This document shows, in pieces, positions 4,575 through 5,198 of a DNA stretch of 5,198 nt (within the stretch, counting starts at the first letter, position 1; every line of letters begins with the position of its first letter). The position numbers were made by a program, and so were the translations under genes. Source of the stretch: an uncultured Candidatus Saccharibacteria bacterium (GTDB lineage Bacteria; Patescibacteriota; Saccharimonadia; Saccharimonadales; Saccharimonadaceae); contig CALICZ010000042.1 of assembly GCA_938049075.1 (NCBI GenBank), positions 1 through 5,198 on the forward strand, read 5' to 3'. Below the pieces are notes generated by a model, which saw only the letters and a program-made list of their open reading frames with translations, ran no database searches and was not told the DNA's origin.

Positions 4575-5198
4575 ATGGCAGATTTCGATCGAAGTAAGCC
4601 ACACATTAACGTTGGTACTATGGGTCACGTCGACCACGGTAAAACAACGTTAACGGCTGCCATCACTCACGTGTTGGCAAAGCGTCTTCCAAGCGATGTA
4701 AACAAGCCTCGCAACTACGAAGACATCGACAACGCTCCTGAGGAGAAGCAACGCGGTATTACCATCGCCAGCTCCCACCAGGAATACGAGTCGGAGAAGC
4801 GCCACTACGCGCACGTTGACATGCCAGGTCACGCCGACTACGTCAAGAACATGATTACTGGTGCCGCTCAGATTGACGGTGCTGTGCTAGTGGTTGCCGC
4901 CAACGATGGTCCATTGCCACAGACACGCGAGCACGTGCTGCTTGCTCACCAGGTTGGTGTGCCAAAGATCGTCGTCTTCCTCAACAAGATGGACTTGGCT
5001 GACCCAGAGTTGGTTGAGTTGGTTGAGATGGACGTCCGCGAGCTGCTCACCAAGAACGGCTACGATGGCGACAACGCACCAATCATCAAGGGTTCTGCTA
5101 CCAAGGCGCTCGAGGGCGACACCGAGGCAGAAGACGCCGTGATGGAGCTGGTGGCTGCTATGGACGACTACTTCGAGTTGCCTCAGCGCGACCTCGAC
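4575..5198 (+). CDS. tuf: Elongation factor Tu, N-terminal part (3' end outside window)
   Basis: GTPase that delivers aminoacyl-tRNA to the ribosome A site. 208 codons are visible of a family of about 395, covering the whole G domain and the linker to domain 2. The P-loop is GHVDHGKT (17-24), the switch I region is EEKQRGITI (57-64 or nearby), and DMPGH is at 82-86 with catalytic His86. NKMD (137-140) and GSA (about 175) complete guanine recognition. Residues differing from E. coli include ASSH after GITI (N-T-x-H there), Met83 for Cys, and [13 protein letters not shown]. All are compatible with function and look like lineage markers. ATG 4575 gives the standard start [22 protein letters not shown]. 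It has its own promoter and a long leader, unlike the usual fusA-tuf operon. The sequence is intact up to the window edge. Confidence 0.98.
   Translation, partial: MADFDRSKPHINVGTMGHVDHGKTTLTAAITHVLAKRLPSDVNKPRNYEDIDNAPEEKQRGITIASSHQEYESEKRHYAHVDMPGHADYVKNMITGAAQIDGAVLVVAANDGPLPQTREHVLLAHQVGVPKIVVFLNKMDLADPELVELVEMDVRELLTKNGYDGDNAPIIKGSATKALEGDTEAEDAVMELVAAMDDYFELPQRDLD

Overview
The window looks like part of the chromosome of a small-genome bacterium. A Patescibacteria/CPR lineage, most likely Saccharibacteria (TM7), is my best guess. It rests on the style of the EF-Tu N-terminus (DMPGH and NKMD in its GTP-binding motifs, residues [17 protein letters not shown]) and on remembered similarity, not on a search. 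TGA is used as a true stop (binding protein and ATPase genes), so this is not a lineage that recodes UGA. Base composition is fairly even and coding density is high. No mobile element, CRISPR array, tRNA or rRNA is visible.

Layout. Bases 1-719 hold the 3' end of fusA (end of domain III, domains IV and V of elongation factor G). A 137-base convergent gap follows, with two strong hairpins (739-769 and 805-834). A small heat-shock protein of the Hsp20 family lies on the minus strand (857-1297). The 103-base gap 1298-1400 holds a nearly mirror-symmetric pair of divergent promoters. One serves hsp20. The other serves a polar amino-acid ABC importer: binding protein (1401-2219), permease (2216-2917) and ATPase (2910-3638). 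These three genes overlap at both junctions and form one operon. A DUF4253 protein (3679-4443) follows 40 bases later with its own extended -10 promoter. The 131-base gap 4444-4574 holds a promoter and a structured leader for tuf. The first 208 codons of tuf (EF-Tu) run off the window end.

How the genes fit together. fusA and tuf bracket the window and are adjacent in the classical str operon of many bacteria. Here about 3.9 kb of transport, stress and unknown-function genes lies between them, and tuf has its own promoter. The importer would bring in a polar amino acid using an anchored or secreted binding protein, one permease species (so probably a homodimer) and one ATPase. That fits an organism that scavenges amino acids. 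Its substrate cannot be fixed from sequence: the general amino-acid contacts are present, but the side-chain contacts typical of GlnH are not.

Most interesting points: the symmetric divergent promoter with a 10-base palindrome at its centre; an apparently leaderless start for the binding protein; a 14-residue insertion in the permease's first cytoplasmic loop; mutually exclusive stems in the tuf leader; and a tuf Shine-Dalgarno sequence sitting exactly in a hairpin loop. Nothing here amounts to a clear new multi-gene system. The novelty is mostly regulatory, plus the uncharacterised DUF4253 protein.
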